Assembly: GCA_944332815.1 (NCBI GenBank) | Contig: CALVKQ010000002.1 | Location: 127,787 to 191,786 of the forward strand | DNA length: 64,000 nt | Source of the DNA: an uncultured Clostridia bacterium | Lineage (GTDB): Bacteria > Bacillota > Clostridia > Christensenellales > CAG-917 | Direction of reading: 5' to 3' | Part shown: positions 42,808 through 51,294 of the stretch, piece after piece | Layout of the letters: each line of letters opens with the position of its first letter | Numbering within the stretch: position 1 is the stretch's first letter | The notes under the pieces: model-generated | What the model was told of the DNA's origin: nothing | The model's input: only the letters and a program-made list of their open reading frames with translations | Databases searched by the model: none | Translations under genes and position numbers: made by a program

Positions 42808-44279
42808 GCTTTCTTCTTCTCGTAAGACACCCTGCCGTGCTGCACCTGGGGCAGAGTTTCTATGATGGTGGTCTTTATGACGGAAAGGTCGTGCATGGTG
42901 ATGGGACACTCGTCGAACTGCCCCAGCTGCAATTTTTCGTCCACGAGCTTGTTCACCCTCTCCACAAACCCCTCTTTGGTGTCCGGCATATAGGCTCGGC
43001 ACGCCGCTTCCACCGTGTCCGCTATCATGACTATGGCAGCGATCTTGGTCTGGGGCTTGGGTCCGGGATAGGTGTAATCCGCCACGGAAAGGTCCCCTTC
43101 CTCCTCTTTGAGGTTGAGCGCCTTGCGGTAGAAGTAGCCCACGGGGGAGGTGCCGTGATGTTCCCTGCAAACGGCGACTATCTCCGGAGGCAGACGGTAT
43201 TGCTTTGCGAGTATCTCGCCGAACACCGTATGCGACGTTATCATGCTGACGCTGACCTCGGGGATGAGCTCGTCGTGCGGATTGTACGTGGACTGGTTCT
43301 CCGAAAAATACACGGGGGCTTTGAGTTTGCCTATGTCGTGATAGTACGCCGCGGCGCGCGCCATATGAGGATTCTCCCCTATCGCGCCTGCGCACGCCTC
43401 CGAAAGGTTGCCCACCACGAGGGAATGGTTGAACGTCCCCGGGGCTTCGCTCGCAAGGCGTTTGAGCAGCGGCTGGTTGAGGTTGGTGAGCTCGTTCAGA
43501 CGGAAATCGTCCGCGATGTTGAACACCCCTTCCAGTATGGCGACCACGGGCATGAACACGAACACCGCGCCCACGGATGCGCCGTAAGACCACAGCACGT
43601 TATACAGCAGGTCAATGCCGATGTCCCCTATCGCCAGCGTGCCTGCAAGCACCACCAGCATACCCAGCGCGGACGCGCCGAATGCCGCGAACATGAAGGG
43701 AAGCCTTGCAAGATGCTTGTCCACCAGCATATTGACCGCGAGCGCCGCCGTGAAGTTGCCCACCACGGAAAGGATGACCTCCGGCAGCATGTTGTCGGGA
43801 TAGTTCTCCCCGTGTATGAACGCCACCAGCAGCATGGCAGCAAGCGCGAGCGCCGTCATGGACGAAGTGCGGTTGTTGGAAAGCTCGGTGAGCACCAGCG
43901 CGGCAAAGCATATGGGCAGCGCGAATATGCTGAGGAATTTGCTCGTGGTCAGACACGCGATGAACGCGAGCGCGAACATCACGAACGCCAGCAGCATGTT
44001 GCGTATGGGGAAGCGCTGATCTTCCGCGGAAAAGTGCGCCGACATGATGAGGAAGCCCACCAGCACTTCGTTGATGACGAACACACCGGTGGTCGCCGCC
44101 GCGCGCTCCGGCGTGAACGCCGCCATGAAATCCCCCGTCATGAAGATGGCGAACAGCGTCAGCATCCCCATCACGAGGAAACACCCGGGATATACCTTCA
44201 AGAAATCGACGATCAACTTGCGGCGGTTTGCTAGTTTGACCTTCGCCGCAGTGGTCAGATATTCATCTTTCTTCTTCAT
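42804..44279 (-). CDS. 7TM-HD family phosphohydrolase, PgpH-like but short
   Basis: 491 residues. About eight hydrophobic segments (residues ~30-260) are followed by a cytoplasmic HD domain with GTFNHSLVVGNLSEACA, AAAYYHDIGKLKAP and SMITSHTV, the metal-binding layout of the c-di-AMP phosphodiesterase PgpH. The ~200-residue extracellular 7TMR-HDED domain that precedes the membrane part in typical PgpH is absent. Context (phoH, ybeY, era) is the standard one for this gene. c-di-AMP turnover is inferred from the family. Confidence 0.88.
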   Translation of the reverse strand: MKKKDEYLTTAAKVKLANRRKLIVDFLKVYPGCFLVMGMLTLFAIFMTGDFMAAFTPERAAATTGVFVINEVLVGFLIMSAHFSAEDQRFPIRNMLLAFVMFALAFIACLTTSKFLSIFALPICFAALVLTELSNNRTSSMTALALAAMLLVAFIHGENYPDNMLPEVILSVVGNFTAALAVNMLVDKHLARLPFMFAAFGASALGMLVVLAGTLAIGDIGIDLLYNVLWSYGASVGAVFVFMPVVAILEGVFNIADDFRLNELTNLNQPLLKRLASEAPGTFNHSLVVGNLSEACAGAIGENPHMARAAAYYHDIGKLKAPVYFSENQSTYNPHDELIPEVSVSMITSHTVFGEILAKQYRLPPEIVAVCREHHGTSPVGYFYRKALNLKEEEGDLSVADYTYPGPKPQTKIAAIVMIADTVEAACRAYMPDTKEGFVERVNKLVDEKLQLGQFDECPITMHDLSVIKTTIIETLPQVQHGRVSYEKKKA

Positions 44280-45297
44280 ATCGCTCCTTATCGGACGTGC
44301 CTTTTGCCGCCGCGTTCTCCGCCGCGTGCGGTTTTTCCGCCCCTCTTTCCGCCCGTTCGTACTCGTTGTACGCGCGTATTATGCGGCTGACCAGTTCGTG
44401 ACGCACCACGTCGCAGCTTTCCAGCCTGACCACCGCCACGCCCTTGACCCCTTTCAACACCTTTTCGGCGTGAGTGAGTCCGCTCATGACGTGCCCGGGC
44501 AGGTCTATCTGCGTGTCGTCGCCGGTCACCACCATCTTGCTGCCCTCCCCAAGCCTGGTGAGGAACATCTTCATCTGCTCCTTGGTGGTGTTTTGCGCCT
44601 CGTCCAGTATGATGAAACTTTTGTTGAGCGTCCTGCCGCGCATATACGCGAGCGGCGCTATCTCCACAAGACCGCGCTCCATGTTCTTGGTGTAGCTCTC
44701 GCTGCCGCCCATGAGCTCTTCCAGCGCGTCGTACAGCGGACGGAGGTAAGGGTCCACCTTTTCGGCGAGGTCGCCCGGGAGGAAACCCAGCTTCTCGCCT
44801 GCCTCCACCGCAGGGCGCGTGAGGATTATCTTCTCCACGGCGTGGCTTTTCAACGCATCCACGGCGAGAGCTACGGCAAGATAGGTCTTGCCCGTGCCGG
44901 CAGGGCCTATGCCGAAGGTCACGTAATTGTCGCGGATGGCGTCGCAATACATCTTCTGCCCCATGCTTTTGGGGTACACCGCCTTGCCTCGCCCCACCGT
45001 GACGGCAGCCATAAGGTCCTTGATGTCGCGCGCTTTGCCCTTGCGCACCATGTCCACCACCGCCGCTATCTGCTGCGGACCGAGCGGCTCCTTCGCGGAA
45101 AGCGCGACCAGCGCGTCGATGGCTTCCGCCGCGCTCTCGACATCCCCTTTCTCGCCCGTTATCTTCAAAGATTCCGCCCCCGTGAACACGCTCACGCCGA
45201 ACTCCTCTTCCAACAGTCGGACATTGGCGTCCAAGCCGCCGAACAGCTGCTGGAACGCGGCGAAATCGTTGATGGTCTTTTCCTTCGATATCCTCAT
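44263..45297 (-). CDS. phoH: PhoH family ATPase
   Basis: 344 residues. P-loop FGIGPAGTGKTYLAVALAV, Walker B SFIILDEAQNTTKEQMKMFLTR, and VVTGDDTQIDLP. The N-terminal ~100 residues include a KH-like element. The start at 45297 overlaps the yqfD stop as ATGA. The 3' end overlaps the HD gene start by 17 bases. Thought to act in RNA metabolism with YbeY. Confidence 0.92.
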   Translation of the reverse strand: MRISKEKTINDFAAFQQLFGGLDANVRLLEEEFGVSVFTGAESLKITGEKGDVESAAEAIDALVALSAKEPLGPQQIAAVVDMVRKGKARDIKDLMAAVTVGRGKAVYPKSMGQKMYCDAIRDNYVTFGIGPAGTGKTYLAVALAVDALKSHAVEKIILTRPAVEAGEKLGFLPGDLAEKVDPYLRPLYDALEELMGGSESYTKNMERGLVEIAPLAYMRGRTLNKSFIILDEAQNTTKEQMKMFLTRLGEGSKMVVTGDDTQIDLPGHVMSGLTHAEKVLKGVKGVAVVRLESCDVVRHELVSRIIRAYNEYERAERGAEKPHAAENAAAKGTSDKERYEEER

Positions 45298-46439
45298 CTG
45301 TCTATCCTTTCTTCCGTTTGGGCGTTTACGGTGACGAGGACGCCTCCCTCCTGCCTCTCCGCCTTTGCGGTCATCCCTTTCGGGACGGCGCCCGGGGGCA
45401 GTTCGCTCACCAACGCGCTCTTCGCAAGCGCGATCATTTCCTCCTCGCTCAAAGCGCACGCCTGCTCGCGGTATGTCACTTCCCTGAACGTGAACACGTA
45501 AAGTTCGTAACCCAGGAGGAAGTCGTTACGCTGTCTGCTCACTTCCAACACATAGTCCGCGTACGGGCTTTCGGGGGTATCGGGCGCCCTCCCGTCAAAG
45601 GAGAGCCGCACCTCCGTGTGCGTCGCGCCGTATTCGCGCACTATCTCCGTGTCGGGGAACAGCCGGGTCAGTTTCCTCTGCCGCAGCCCGTAGACCTCTC
45701 CATCCGCAGGGCAAGGGACCTTCTCCTCCCCCGATAACACGTAAGCGCCTATCAGCACGTCGCCGGGCAGCACCGCGTCGCCGTAAGCCACTTCCGCAGT
45801 CCCCGACCACACGATGACCCTGGTCACCGCCGCCGCCGTCGACGCCGTGACGTCACCCGTCGGAACGTCCGTGAAATGCTCGTTGCCGCGCTCCGCACGC
45901 ACATCCACGTACACGCGCGTGCCGCGCTTGGTCACCGACGCGAAAGCCACCCCCTCCAACGCGAGCAGCCTCTCTTCCAGCTCTTCTCCGTCAAAGCCCG
46001 GGAGGAACGCATAGGCGTGCACGCCGCTCGATTCCACCTCCGCACGGACGCCGGGCAGACTGTCGCCGCTGAACTCCACTTCCGTCACGAAACAGGGTTG
46101 GAGCGCCGCCAGCGCCACGGCAGCCGCCGTCCCCAAAAGGATGCCCGGCCGCCTTGCCGCCCGAATAAGGGAGAGCAATACTCCCTCTTCTTTTATTATT
46201 TTATAATTGTAGCATAAGCGGTCGCATATTGCAACCACCTTTGCCGCATCGCGGGATGGCACGGAGAAGCGCACGTCCTCCCCTCCCTCCACCGTGCGCA
46301 GCGTCGTGACCCTGCTCACCGCCGTGAACAGCGCGGCAGGGTCCTTCACCTCAACGCCGAATACGGTGCGAGAGAAAGGGAGCTTTGCCGCATTCGGTTT
46401 TCTTCCTCCGCCCCTGCGGACGTCCTCTACCTCACTCAA
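45294..46439 (-). CDS. yqfD: Sporulation protein YqfD
   Basis: 381 residues. The layout is N-terminal VEVKDPAALFTAVSRV, a single membrane helix (~93-112), then the extracellular part that includes VEFSGDSLPGVRAEVESSGVHAY, with later VYVDVRAE. In Bacillus, yqfD is a sigma-E-dependent gene needed for stage IV of spore formation. It overlaps yqfC by 8 bases. Presence suggests an endospore-forming lineage, though no other spore gene lies in the window. Confidence 0.88.
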   Translation of the reverse strand: MSEVEDVRRGGGRKPNAAKLPFSRTVFGVEVKDPAALFTAVSRVTTLRTVEGGEDVRFSVPSRDAAKVVAICDRLCYNYKIIKEEGVLLSLIRAARRPGILLGTAAAVALAALQPCFVTEVEFSGDSLPGVRAEVESSGVHAYAFLPGFDGEELEERLLALEGVAFASVTKRGTRVYVDVRAERGNEHFTDVPTGDVTASTAAAVTRVIVWSGTAEVAYGDAVLPGDVLIGAYVLSGEEKVPCPADGEVYGLRQRKLTRLFPDTEIVREYGATHTEVRLSFDGRAPDTPESPYADYVLEVSRQRNDFLLGYELYVFTFREVTYREQACALSEEEMIALAKSALVSELPPGAVPKGMTAKAERQEGGVLVTVNAQTEERIDR

Positions 46440-46683
46440 ATCCTACCCCCGTGACTCTGCCGCGCACGAGTATGTCGCCGCCGCCCATTTCCGCGATGAC
46501 CAGCTTCTCGCCCTTCACCGTGAGCACGCATCCTTTCACGCTCATTTTCACCTCGTCCGCAGACGCGGAAAGCACCCTCTTCACCCCTGCCGCGGCGACG
46601 CCGACGTTCCCGAGCACGGTTACGGTGAAAGGCATGAGAGCCGCGTCCGTCTTCAACTTTGCAAGCGTTTCGTCCCAGAACAT
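46432..46683 (-). CDS. yqfC: Sporulation protein YqfC
   Basis: 83 residues with the YqfC pattern: FTVTVLGNVGVAAAGVKRVL, then EVKMSVKGCVLTVKGEKLVI and GGDILVRGRVTGVGFE. The ATG at 46683 gives the usual length and MFWDETLAKLK start; a longer frame to 46827 exists but its extra part is not family-like. No clear Shine-Dalgarno. The AT-rich upstream minus strand has CATACTAAT, reminiscent of a sigma-E -10, with an imperfect -35. First gene of the eight-gene cluster. Confidence 0.8.
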   Translation of the reverse strand: MFWDETLAKLKTDAALMPFTVTVLGNVGVAAAGVKRVLSASADEVKMSVKGCVLTVKGEKLVIAEMGGGDILVRGRVTGVGFE

Positions 46684-46811
46684 ATCACAATTTATGCCAA
46701 AACCGACATTAGTATGTGAAATCGCAGAAAATATATATTGACCGCACGTTTTGACGAGATAAACACCTTTTACGGTGATAATGTCGGCAGATATCGGCGA
46801 CCGGCGGCACT

Positions 46812-46842
46812 CAAAAAACGGACGCATCCGGCGTCCGTTTTC
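46812..46842 (-). terminator. Terminator after dnaB
   Basis: ACGGACGC/GCGTCCGT stem with a 5-base loop and T6 on the minus strand, about 120 bases past the dnaB stop. Confidence 0.85.
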
Positions 46843-46960
46843 GGTATGTTTTGTCTGCGATATGTCCGCTCGCTCGGAGAGATGCTAAAACGACCCGGCA
46901 CATATCGGCGGCAAGACCCCGTCATATTATTCGGGTCGGGCACGCTTCGCGCCTCTCTCG

Positions 46961-48661
46961 TCAGAACGGGAGTTCGCCGTCCTCCGGGCTGCCCTCCTCG
47001 AAGGCGTCGTCGTCATCGAAGTTGTCATCGAGGTCGTCAACGAATTCGTCCTCTTCGTCCTCATCTTCGTCTTCGTCGGACGGTGCGGAAGGAGTGTCTG
47101 CATACTCGTCCGCATACTCTTTGTCCGCGAACTCCTCCGCGTCGTCATCTCCTTCCTCTTCGAGGTCGAAGGGCACTTCGTCTTCCGCCGCCTTGGCAAA
47201 CGGCATGAGCCCGTTGTCCTCGCTCGTCACCTCGTCGGTGAAGGTTTCGTCCTCGTCTTCCTCTTCCGCCGCGCTCTCTTCCGCACGGTACTCGGGGCGA
47301 GGAGGCGCCGCAGGCGCGGCAGGCGCTTCGCCTTGCTTGTACTCGCGGAAAGAGGTGGTTTCTCCGTTCCACTCAAGGTCCGCTTCCCCTCTTGCGCCGT
47401 TACGGTTCTTGGCGACGATCAGCTTGACCACGTTTTCGGGTATGGCGGGATTGAACTGGCTTTCGCGGTGCAGGAACATGACCATATCCGCGTCCTGCTC
47501 TATCGCGCCGGATTCTCTGAGGTCGCTGAGTTTGGGGGTGTGATCGTTGCGCTGTTCCACTCCGCGCGACATCTGGGAAAGCAGTATGATGGGGACGCCG
47601 AGCTCCTTTGCGTATATCTTCATGCTCCTGGACATGGAGCTGACTTCCACCTGTCTGCTCTCCTCCGCGCCGCCGGCGGTCATGAGCTGCAAGTAGTCTA
47701 TGATGATGAGGTCCAGCCCGTGGTCGCGCTTCAATCTGCGGCATTTGGACAGCACGTCCGTGGGCGAGTTCATGGAATAATCGTCGATGTAAAGGTTGGT
47801 CCCCAGCAGCCTGCGATAGGCGTCATACACTTTGCCTGCGTTTGCCGCCGAAAGCCCTCCCGTCGTATCCATCGCCGTAAGCGAGCACCCGGAAACGTGC
47901 GCCAGCATACGCTTGACCAGAAGATGCGCAGGCATTTCCAGCGAGAAGATCGCCACCGTCTTGTTGTGTTTCAAACATACGTTGGCGGCGATGTTGAGCG
48001 CGAACGCCGTTTTGCCCACGGAAGGACGCGCGGCAACGAGGATGAGTTCGCCGGGTTTCAGACCGTGCGAGAGCTGATCCAGTATGGGGAAATCGGTGTA
48101 GATGGCGTCATTGTTCACCAGACCTGCCTGGGCGTCCTGGATGCTTTTCATCACCACACTCAGCGCATCGCTCGCATGAGTGAGGTCCTTCTCCGTCATA
48201 TCCTCGGATATGGCGTACACTTCCTTTTCCGCCGCCATCAGCGCGTCGGTGCCGCTCACGGACTTATAGCCCTCTTTGACGATGTTGTTGCCTGCCGTGA
48301 TGACCTTTCTTATCAGAGAATCGCGCTTCACGATGTCCGCGTAATGGTCGCCGCCGGCAGCGGAAGGCACGCACTCCGCAAGCGAAGCGAGGTAATCTAT
48401 GCCTCCCACCTTGTCCAGGTTGCCCTGCATCATGAGCTTGTCCGCAACGGACACGGTGTCCACGACGGAAGACGCGTCCTGCAACTCGCGCATGGCGGCA
48501 AATATGATGCGGTTCGCCGACACGTAAAAATCGTTCTCGCGCAAATTCGGCACCAGCTGATCCGCCGTGCGGTCATCGATGAGTATGGAACCGAGCAGCG
48601 CCTGTTCCGCCTCCGCGTTATACGGCATCACCCGATAGATCTCTTTTGGTTTTTCCGGCAT
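46961..48661 (-). CDS. dnaB: Replicative DNA helicase with SSB-like acidic tail
   Basis: 566 residues. The N-terminal domain (NAEAEQALLGSILIDDRTAD) and the RecA-like motor with AARPSVGKTAFALNIAANV and DLIIIDYLQLM are complete, ending near residue 444. The following ~122 residues are Asp/Glu-rich and disordered. They contain LMPF and EVPF and end in EDGELPF, like the C-terminal tip of single-stranded DNA-binding proteins (DDDLPF type). The tail is absent from ordinary DnaB (~440-460 residues). The start overlaps the preceding gene's stop by 34 bases. Confidence 0.95.
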   Translation of the reverse strand: MPEKPKEIYRVMPYNAEAEQALLGSILIDDRTADQLVPNLRENDFYVSANRIIFAAMRELQDASSVVDTVSVADKLMMQGNLDKVGGIDYLASLAECVPSAAGGDHYADIVKRDSLIRKVITAGNNIVKEGYKSVSGTDALMAAEKEVYAISEDMTEKDLTHASDALSVVMKSIQDAQAGLVNNDAIYTDFPILDQLSHGLKPGELILVAARPSVGKTAFALNIAANVCLKHNKTVAIFSLEMPAHLLVKRMLAHVSGCSLTAMDTTGGLSAANAGKVYDAYRRLLGTNLYIDDYSMNSPTDVLSKCRRLKRDHGLDLIIIDYLQLMTAGGAEESRQVEVSSMSRSMKIYAKELGVPIILLSQMSRGVEQRNDHTPKLSDLRESGAIEQDADMVMFLHRESQFNPAIPENVVKLIVAKNRNGARGEADLEWNGETTSFREYKQGEAPAAPAAPPRPEYRAEESAAEEEDEDETFTDEVTSEDNGLMPFAKAAEDEVPFDLEEEGDDDAEEFADKEYADEYADTPSAPSDEDEDEDEEDEFVDDLDDNFDDDDAFEEGSPEDGELPF

Positions 48662-49269
48662 TTTGCCCTCCTTGCCGCCACATACAAAACGGCAGCCACT
48701 ACTATGATCGCCGCCGCCACGCCCACCAGCAGAGCGTACCAGCTTTCGTATTCGGCGCCGCGCACTCCGGCTGCGAACACGACCTCCCCGTCCTCGGGCG
48801 TTGCCGTGAGCACGTGCAGATATCTGCCCTCCGCCTCCGACCTTTCCGCGTTGGAATCCAGGGTACGGTATATTGTAGCATAGACGAAAACTATTTTCAA
48901 GTTATCTTCCGTGACCCCCCATTCCTCCGGCGCGGCGGAGAGCGCCGCCCGAGCGGCTTCCCCCGAATCAAAGGTCACGTCGTAGTGGCTCCTGTAATAA
49001 AACGCTCCCTCCTCCGTGACGTAGACGGAGATGTCGCACGGGACTGCGGCGTAAGGCTGCTCCACCTGCGCGGTGGTGAAATAAGCCCTCACCTCGCCCT
49101 CCTCCGTCTTGTCCATGGCGTAAAGGTAAACGAAACTTCCTTCTTCTTCTGCGGCAGCCGTCCCTTGCGGAGCAAACGCGCAAGCCGCAAAAAGGAATAA
49201 AAGCAAGGCGCAGGCGGCGGCGATCCGGCGCACGCGCGTAAGATAGGCGTTTTCGGACTTGCCCCTCAC
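48628..49269 (-). CDS. Exported single-pass protein of unknown function
   Basis: 213 residues. Signal peptide AAACALLLFLFAACAFAPQ, an extracellular region of ~130 residues with several aromatic-rich strands, then the membrane helix WYALLVGVAAAIIVVAAVLYVAA and a short basic tail. I recognise no family. The 3' end overlaps dnaB by 34 bases and its start overlaps pepF's stop by 4, so it is cotranscribed with both. Confidence 0.7.
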   Translation of the reverse strand: MRGKSENAYLTRVRRIAAACALLLFLFAACAFAPQGTAAAEEEGSFVYLYAMDKTEEGEVRAYFTTAQVEQPYAAVPCDISVYVTEEGAFYYRSHYDVTFDSGEAARAALSAAPEEWGVTEDNLKIVFVYATIYRTLDSNAERSEAEGRYLHVLTATPEDGEVVFAAGVRGAEYESWYALLVGVAAAIIVVAAVLYVAARRAKCRKNQKRSIG

Positions 49270-51068
49270 GCCTTCCCCCTCTTTGCGGCAAAGTCCGCCT
49301 CCAAAGCGTCCAGAGTGAGCGCGAACTCACGCATAGCGCGCTCGTAAGGCTCGTCCGATTCCAAGTCCACTTCCGCGAGCCGCAGGATATCCAACGGCGG
49401 CAGACTTCCGCCTGCGCAAAGGAAACTGCGGTACTTTTCAAAATACTCCGCGCCCCTTTGAAGGAGTTTGTCCGCGATGGTCACCGCGGCGGTCAGTCCC
49501 GTGGCGTACTTGTAAACATAGAAAGAGGAATAAAAGTGAGGGATGCGCGCCCATTCGTAACGTATCTCCTCATTGTGCTTGACCGCCCTGCCGTAATATT
49601 TCTTGTTGAGGGCGTAATACATCTCCGAAAGCCCCTCCGCGGTGAGGGGTTCTCCCCTCTCTACCATGGCGTGCGCCTCCGCCTCGAACTCCGCAAACAT
49701 GGTCTGACGGAAGAGAGTGGTGCGGAACATATCCAGATAATAACTGAGCAGATAAGTCCTTTCCTCCCCTTTCGCGGTTTTGAGAAGATGTTTCAAAAGC
49801 AGCACTTCGTTGACGGTGGAAGCTATCTCCGCCACGAATATCTCGTAACCTGACTTTGTTTCGGGCTGCGTCGAGTCGGAGTAATAGGAATGCAGCGAAT
49901 GCCCGAGCTCGTGCGCTATCGTGAACACGTCGTGAGCGGTGCCCGTGTAGTTGAGCAGGACGAAAGGATGCACTCCGTAGCACCCCCAGCTGTACGCGCC
50001 GCTGCGTTTGCCGCGGTTCTCGAACACGTCTATCCAACCGTCCGTGAACGAGGAAGCGAGAATGTCGGAATACTCCTTACCCATGACTTTAAGCGCCGAT
50101 TTGACCGTTTCAACCGCCTTTTCGTACGTTCTTGCCGTGCGAGGCTGTTCCACGACGGGGACGTGCAGGTCGTACATATTCAGCGTCTTGACCCCCAGCA
50201 TCCTGCGGCGCAGGGCGATGTAACGGTGCAGCGTTTTTGTGCCTTTCCCCACCGCTTCCAACAGCTTTTTGTAGCAGGTAGGAGGCACGTTCTCCGCGAA
50301 CATACTGCGTTCCAGACAGGAATTGAAACCGCGTATCTTTGCAAAAAACCAATCCTTTTTCACGTTGCCTGCGTAGTTCGCGGCTAGCGTGTTGATGTGG
50401 TCGCGGTAGGCTGCGAACATACTCTCGAACGCCGCCTTGCGCACCTCCTGCACGGGGTTTTGAAGGAGGAGGGAGTAATTGCCGTGGCTCATCTCCGTTT
50501 CCCTGCCCTTGTCGTCAACGACGGGCCGGAACTTTATGTCCGCGTTGTCGAACATGGCGAAAACTTCTTCCGCGTTGTCCGCGAAGATGCCTGCCTCCGA
50601 AAGCAGCTTTTCCTCCTTGTCCGAAAGGATGATCTCCTTGTTGCGCAATATGTCTGCAAACATCACCGAATAGTCCGCGAACCGCTTTGCCGCGGCAAGC
50701 TCTTTCAGCTTTTCGGCAGGCATGGCGGCAAGCTCGGGGGTGATGAAGGAGCTGAGCGATGACAGTTTCACCGCGACGGCGTCCGCGCGGTCTGTCATGC
50801 CCTGATAGACGGACACGCGCGAGTCCTCGTCCCTGCGCATGCGCGCGTACTGATAAAGTTTGCTCAGGTCGTGTGAAAGGGATGTGGAAAGCGTAAGACA
50901 TTCGAGCAGCGCCTCGTCGTCGGACAGTCTGCCCTTGTACGACGCCAGCCTTCCCATGCGTTCGGTGAGCGCGAAATAGCACTCCTCCCACGCGTCGTTG
51001 TCGGGGAATATATCCTCCAGGTGCCACTTGTAAACGTCGGGGACGTCCTTTCTTTCCTTGATCTTCAT
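49266..51068 (-). CDS. pepF: Oligoendopeptidase F
   Basis: 600-residue M3B zinc peptidase that degrades cytoplasmic oligopeptides. The active site HELGHSLHSYYS is followed, 25 or so residues on, by the third ligand in VAEIASTVNEVLL. N-terminal WHLEDIFPDNDAWEECY and YARMRRDEDS are family-typical. Length matches PepF (~600). Cotranscribed with the exported protein and dnaB. Confidence 0.95.
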   Translation of the reverse strand: MKIKERKDVPDVYKWHLEDIFPDNDAWEECYFALTERMGRLASYKGRLSDDEALLECLTLSTSLSHDLSKLYQYARMRRDEDSRVSVYQGMTDRADAVAVKLSSLSSFITPELAAMPAEKLKELAAAKRFADYSVMFADILRNKEIILSDKEEKLLSEAGIFADNAEEVFAMFDNADIKFRPVVDDKGRETEMSHGNYSLLLQNPVQEVRKAAFESMFAAYRDHINTLAANYAGNVKKDWFFAKIRGFNSCLERSMFAENVPPTCYKKLLEAVGKGTKTLHRYIALRRRMLGVKTLNMYDLHVPVVEQPRTARTYEKAVETVKSALKVMGKEYSDILASSFTDGWIDVFENRGKRSGAYSWGCYGVHPFVLLNYTGTAHDVFTIAHELGHSLHSYYSDSTQPETKSGYEIFVAEIASTVNEVLLLKHLLKTAKGEERTYLLSYYLDMFRTTLFRQTMFAEFEAEAHAMVERGEPLTAEGLSEMYYALNKKYYGRAVKHNEEIRYEWARIPHFYSSFYVYKYATGLTAAVTIADKLLQRGAEYFEKYRSFLCAGGSLPPLDILRLAEVDLESDEPYERAMREFALTLDALEADFAAKRGKA

Positions 51069-51202
51069 ACCGCCTCCTGCCCTTTTCGAAAAGGCATACT
51101 AACTTATTCTGTCCTTTTACGGTGCATCCGTGACCGTCCGCCGCGCGTCCGGATTAAGACCGGGGCGCGCGGACAGGGGGCTGCGCCCCGTCACCGGGCT
51201 TC

Positions 51203-51283
51203 AAAGACGGGGGCACCTCCGTCATGCCGGACCCGGTCCGTATCGTTCCGGTTCGGCATAGGTGCGGAGATGCCCCGTCTTTT
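51203..51283 (-). terminator. 81-base hairpin after the metallophosphoesterase, containing repeat ends
   Basis: AAGACGGGG...CCCCGTCTT outer arms, CTCCG/CGGAG, and an inner CATGCCGGACCCGG with CCGGTTCGGCAT. The inner part resembles the ATGCCRGAC repeat end. T tracts are short, so a repeat insertion acting as terminator is likely. Confidence 0.6.
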
Positions 51284-51294
51284 GTGTCATAATC

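Noticed and set aside
46684-46790. Sigma-E promoter for yqfC
   Set aside because: A CATACTAAT resembles the -10, but no -35 of correct sequence and spacing could be fixed, so it is not listed as a feature.
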